Shown here piece by piece: positions 60,701 to 64,000 of a stretch of DNA of 64,000 bases. Position 1 is the stretch's first letter. Each line of letters starts with the position of its first letter. The DNA is taken from contig JANTUC010000014.1 of assembly GCA_026873275.1 (NCBI GenBank), forward strand, positions 62,001-126,000, in the 5' to 3' direction. The translations under genes were made by a program, and so were the position numbers. The DNA is from Pseudopithomyces maydicus (taxonomy: Eukaryota > Ascomycota > Dothideomycetes > Pleosporales > Didymosphaeriaceae). The notes under the pieces are model-generated. The model saw only the letters and a list, made by a program, of their open reading frames with translations. It was not told the DNA's origin and did no database searches.

Positions 60701-63700
60701 TGGCCTTCTCCGCGGCAAACATGTTCGTATTGACTCGGCTGATCGGCGGTCTTGCCTTCACCCTTGCCGCCAGTCTGATTGGGTTTGTGGTAATAGCGGC
60801 CGTGGAAGGGCCCCGGCCAGCGGCGATTTACTTCTTCTACCTCCTAGGCCTCACTTCATATCTTACAGTACTGGCAGTACTCTCGACGTACCAAGTTCCT
60901 GGCTCTTCGTTCCTGAACGGCCGTCAAATGATCATCGCTGTGATTCCCACGCTGATCATATCGCCAATCATAACTATTTGGGTTGATGGCTACGATATCA
61001 TCATATATCCTTGTGTTCTGTTTGTCTTTGTTACCTTGCTCATACTGGGCACGCGGCATGTCGCAACCCAGTGGGTCACATGGTATCACAACATCAAAAC
61101 GCTCAACGACTCCGATGTGAAGGACTGGTACGTGCAGACAAGCGCAAAAAGACAGCCACCTAGGGGCATGAATCGTTCACGTAAGATCTGCTCATTAATT
61201 TTTAACATTGGGAAGCTAACATCTTATTAGCAAACCGCTTGAGCAAAGGTCCACGTACCTCGGCGGCTCACTCATCCTCACTTGCCCCATCTGCAGAAAC
61301 GACGAGCGATGCAGCCGATCTTTTCTATGGACTGAGCGAGCCAGCTGTTCTTGCATTATGCCGCACGGAGTTGTACAATGCCGTGAAAAAGGAAAAGAGT
61401 CGGCATTTCTGGACCAAGCCAACGGATGATGAATTCGTTAAAGAGCTCGCAGGATGCTGGGATTCTACAATATTTCTCCTAGACTGGTATTGTCGGCTCA
61501 CTGACACCAAACGACCCATTCCATACAGCTCAACATGGAACCTTGAGACTCAGGTTGCACTCGAAAGTATGCAGCAATCTCAAAAAGGCATCCGTTTGCA
61601 CAATTCTTTCATCCACTGGCGTAATGCCGGAGACGAAATAGGCTGCGGTATTCTTTACTTTCTCGCCGCTCTCATGGACCGCTGGTTGGACTTGCTCAAC
61701 GGAGTGCATCAAACTGGCTTGTCTCCGGGAAGCGGGTCGCTTCAACTGACACCCGAGGAAAACGAAACACTGCGGCTGTCTGTAGGTTTCGGCCTTGCCT
61801 ACTACTTGATTGGTGCTGTTCTCTTGGACTACAAAGCTCAACATTTACATCAATTGTCCGAGCAGATGGCACCTGTGTCGATCGAAAATATTCCCCATAT
61901 CAAGAAGGCGAAGTCGAATGACATGAAGTTTCGCAGACACTTGTACTGGAATACCCTCGGCCACTTTGTCGGTGTCCATGTTTGGGCACTGGCGGTCAGC
62001 GTTGCGCTAGTATGGATTTTCAACAGCTCTCCCTTTGGGTTGATCATGTTCCTAGCTTATGCTGGAGCGTATAGTGGTATTCTGCTTTATCAGTACAACA
62101 AAATCTTCTCAGGGCCACATGCCTTGATGCCGCTTCTGTCTGCTGTCATCCTCGGGTTCGTTGTCGGTAGTATTCTTAGGAAGGTGAACCCAGGATATAG
62201 GTACAATAATGTCATTTCGCTAGCCATAGCGACCTGGACTGCGGCTTTGCTGTCTTTCTTCACTGCGAAGCTCGGCTTGCCAGAGGCTTTCGACATACGA
62301 ATGTGGATAACCGAGAAGATGCAAGGGTTTAGGCGCCAGCCCAAACTTCCTAACGATTCATCCGACTCTGTACATATCCGTGGGCTGCCTTCTCAATATC
62401 GGATTCACTGGTCGAGTGCGGAGAAGTTTCATGCATATAATGGAACTGGGACAGATGCCGAATGGAGCCAGACTGAGCTTCAGGCATTCACCGATAAGCT
62501 ACGCGCAGCTCCGAAGGAAGATCGGTTCCGAGTTCTGCCATACGGCCATCCTGGAGACCAAGTAACTGCTATTCTACTATCGTGCACACACGATTCTCTC
62601 TCAAGGCTGGCGTTGCAAGCATACCCCACACTACCGTTCTTGGTGCAAAGGGTTGTATTAGCGTGGCAAAATGGCCTCATCAAAGTCTTCATTGTCCCTA
62701 TGCAATCCGTTGCAGATGAGAGTATCGACCTTCGAGCTATTTCGCATTACTCGGATGGACGCCTTACTTTATTTGTCGCCTCTGATACGAAAGGTAGCAC
62801 GTCCGGAGAATTGAACATCAGCAGCAACTCGAAGGTCATCGCTGAAACGCTGTTACACGCGTGCTCAGAGACCATGTTCGGGATGCCTCACCACCAAGCC
62901 GAGATAACGGAGTCTATGCTTGTTTGCCGCCCAACCAGCAATGATCCATATGCGGTTTCGGAATGCAGCAAGCGCTCAATGCCATCTAAAACGACCGGTG
63001 CCGAAGCACTCGCGTTCGAGAACCTCTGTCGCAAAGACTTGCTGCGTAACCTTTGTCTTGGCTATAACCCGGACTCGCAGTGGGACGCTCTGCCTCTCGA
63101 GATACGAAAAATGTTCCTCAGGCGTTGTCTCGGTGCACGTGGCCCGTACACTAATACCGAAATGTCATGGATACTCTCCAACGTGGCAGCTGAAGATGCC
63201 TGTACGATCCTATCCCGACTAGCAAGGTACGACCTTGGGGCATACCTTTCGGTACACAAGTACAACTACTTCAAAAATCGTGGCGACCAAGCGCTAAGCG
63301 AGAAAGAGTATCGGCAGATTACTGCTGATATTCAGGAAGCTCATCATCCCATCCTTAACCGTTCCACAAAGATGTTGTTCAGCGATTATCTGAAACGTCT
63401 CAAGGCACCCTTTGCGTATCTATATTACACTTTCGGCCAGTGGACAAAGTTCTTCATGCTCGCATGCATGGCTGATCCGGAATACCAACGAGAGCTGAAC
63501 TGCGCGTTGGGTCGAACGCCACGTTTTCTTGCTCAACCTGCTACCTTTTTGCTCACGGGACTATGGATCTACAGTCGAGCTGCAATGTCAATAGCTCTGC
63601 CGTTCTTTCTTTACCACAACCGGAAGGACATTTCAGCCCTTGCCAGTACAGTGAAAGGAAGCCTTATCTCCCAGAAGAAGGATCGTCTTGTAATTCGCAG

Positions 63701-64000
63701 TTACGGTGAAACAGAGACAGCCTTCTTCCATCCGTTAACTGACAATGGCTTCAAGCTTGTCTTCTACCAAGGTGTTTTGAAACAGGAGCCAACTTGGGGT
63801 CATACACGTGTCTCGGAGTATAGCAGGAACATGCGTATTACTAACCGCAAAGAATACAAGAATGGAAACGTCACAAACGAATTCGTGTATGACTATCCCA
63901 CAAGGCCCATCTCTCGCTTTGGCAGAATCACAAAGTTCCAAAACAGTAGGCTCCCAATGGGCCGAACTTGCCTTCAAGGTTCGGAAGAAGGTGCCAAGGT
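57731..64000 (+). CDS. gtb3: giant multi-span membrane glycosyltransferase, Gtb3-like, 5' part (first ~2023 residues)
   Basis: In Aspergillus fumigatus the cluster gene gtb3 encodes a very large membrane protein with a GT4 glycosyltransferase, the presumed galactosaminogalactan polymerase. Exons inferred: 57731-57886, 57937-58845, 58899-60492, 60539-61180, 61231 to beyond 64000; the last is open for 2770 bases. An N-terminal span (about residues 22-40) and a long soluble region (about 50-880) with W-W-R-D-H and similar motifs are followed by at least eight hydrophobic segments (60480-61080, 61770-62290) and a second soluble region (62350 onward). The GT4 nucleotide-sugar site is not yet reached or not recognisable by eye. 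The identity rests on position beside agd3- and ega3-like genes, size and topology. The gene is truncated by the window edge. Confidence 0.75.

Overview
The window is a stretch of a filamentous ascomycete chromosome (Pezizomycotina, most likely a Dothideomycete). The evidence is many short introns (about 45-95 bases, GT..AG, with CTAAC/TTAAT-like branch sites), a fungal white-collar-2 protein, a Zn2Cys6 regulator, a pisatin-demethylase-like P450 and a polysaccharide cluster known from Pezizomycotina. Intergenic DNA is rich in microsatellites. Exon coordinates are my own manual splicing by reading-frame continuity and known motifs. No transcript or homology search was available. The species is not determined.

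Layout. 0-4.7 kb: two small related-looking hypothetical genes and an AT-rich gene-free island. 4.8-11.0 kb: wc-2 (minus) divergent from rad50 (plus). 11.5-18.1 kb: two tandem paralogous kinase-fold genes with degraded catalytic motifs. 18.5-20.3 kb: a P450 with a one-base frameshift. 20.6-26.8 kb: a Cys-rich hypothetical gene, a zinc-dependent alcohol dehydrogenase, a doubtful small spliced ORF and an AAA+ ATPase. 28.8-36.7 kb: an RTC3-like SBDS-domain protein, a RhoGEF, a PSMD9/Nas2 proteasome chaperone and the Ran GTPase. 38.4-40.6 kb: a Zn2Cys6 transcription factor.

41.4-64.0 kb: a galactosaminogalactan-type cluster. It holds a UDP-glucose 4-epimerase (Uge3-like), a membrane-anchored GH114 endo-galactosaminidase (Ega3-like), an N-acetylgalactosaminan deacetylase (Agd3-like) and the first ~2,020 residues of a giant multi-membrane-span protein (Gtb3-like) that runs off the right edge. 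As I recall it, this is the gene order of the Aspergillus fumigatus cluster (uge3-sph3-ega3-agd3-gtb3). The place where sph3 (GH135) should lie is 6.3 kb in which I found no convincing gene. The expected division of work is: the epimerase supplies UDP-Gal/UDP-GalNAc, the large membrane protein polymerises and exports, the deacetylase makes the polymer cationic, and the hydrolase trims it.

Four single-base deletions, mostly in short homopolymer runs, break the P450, uge3 and ega3 (twice). Each exon set returns to a clean multiple of three if exactly one base is added per site. This is either consensus sequencing error or real recent decay, and it should be settled before any of these genes is called functional or dead.
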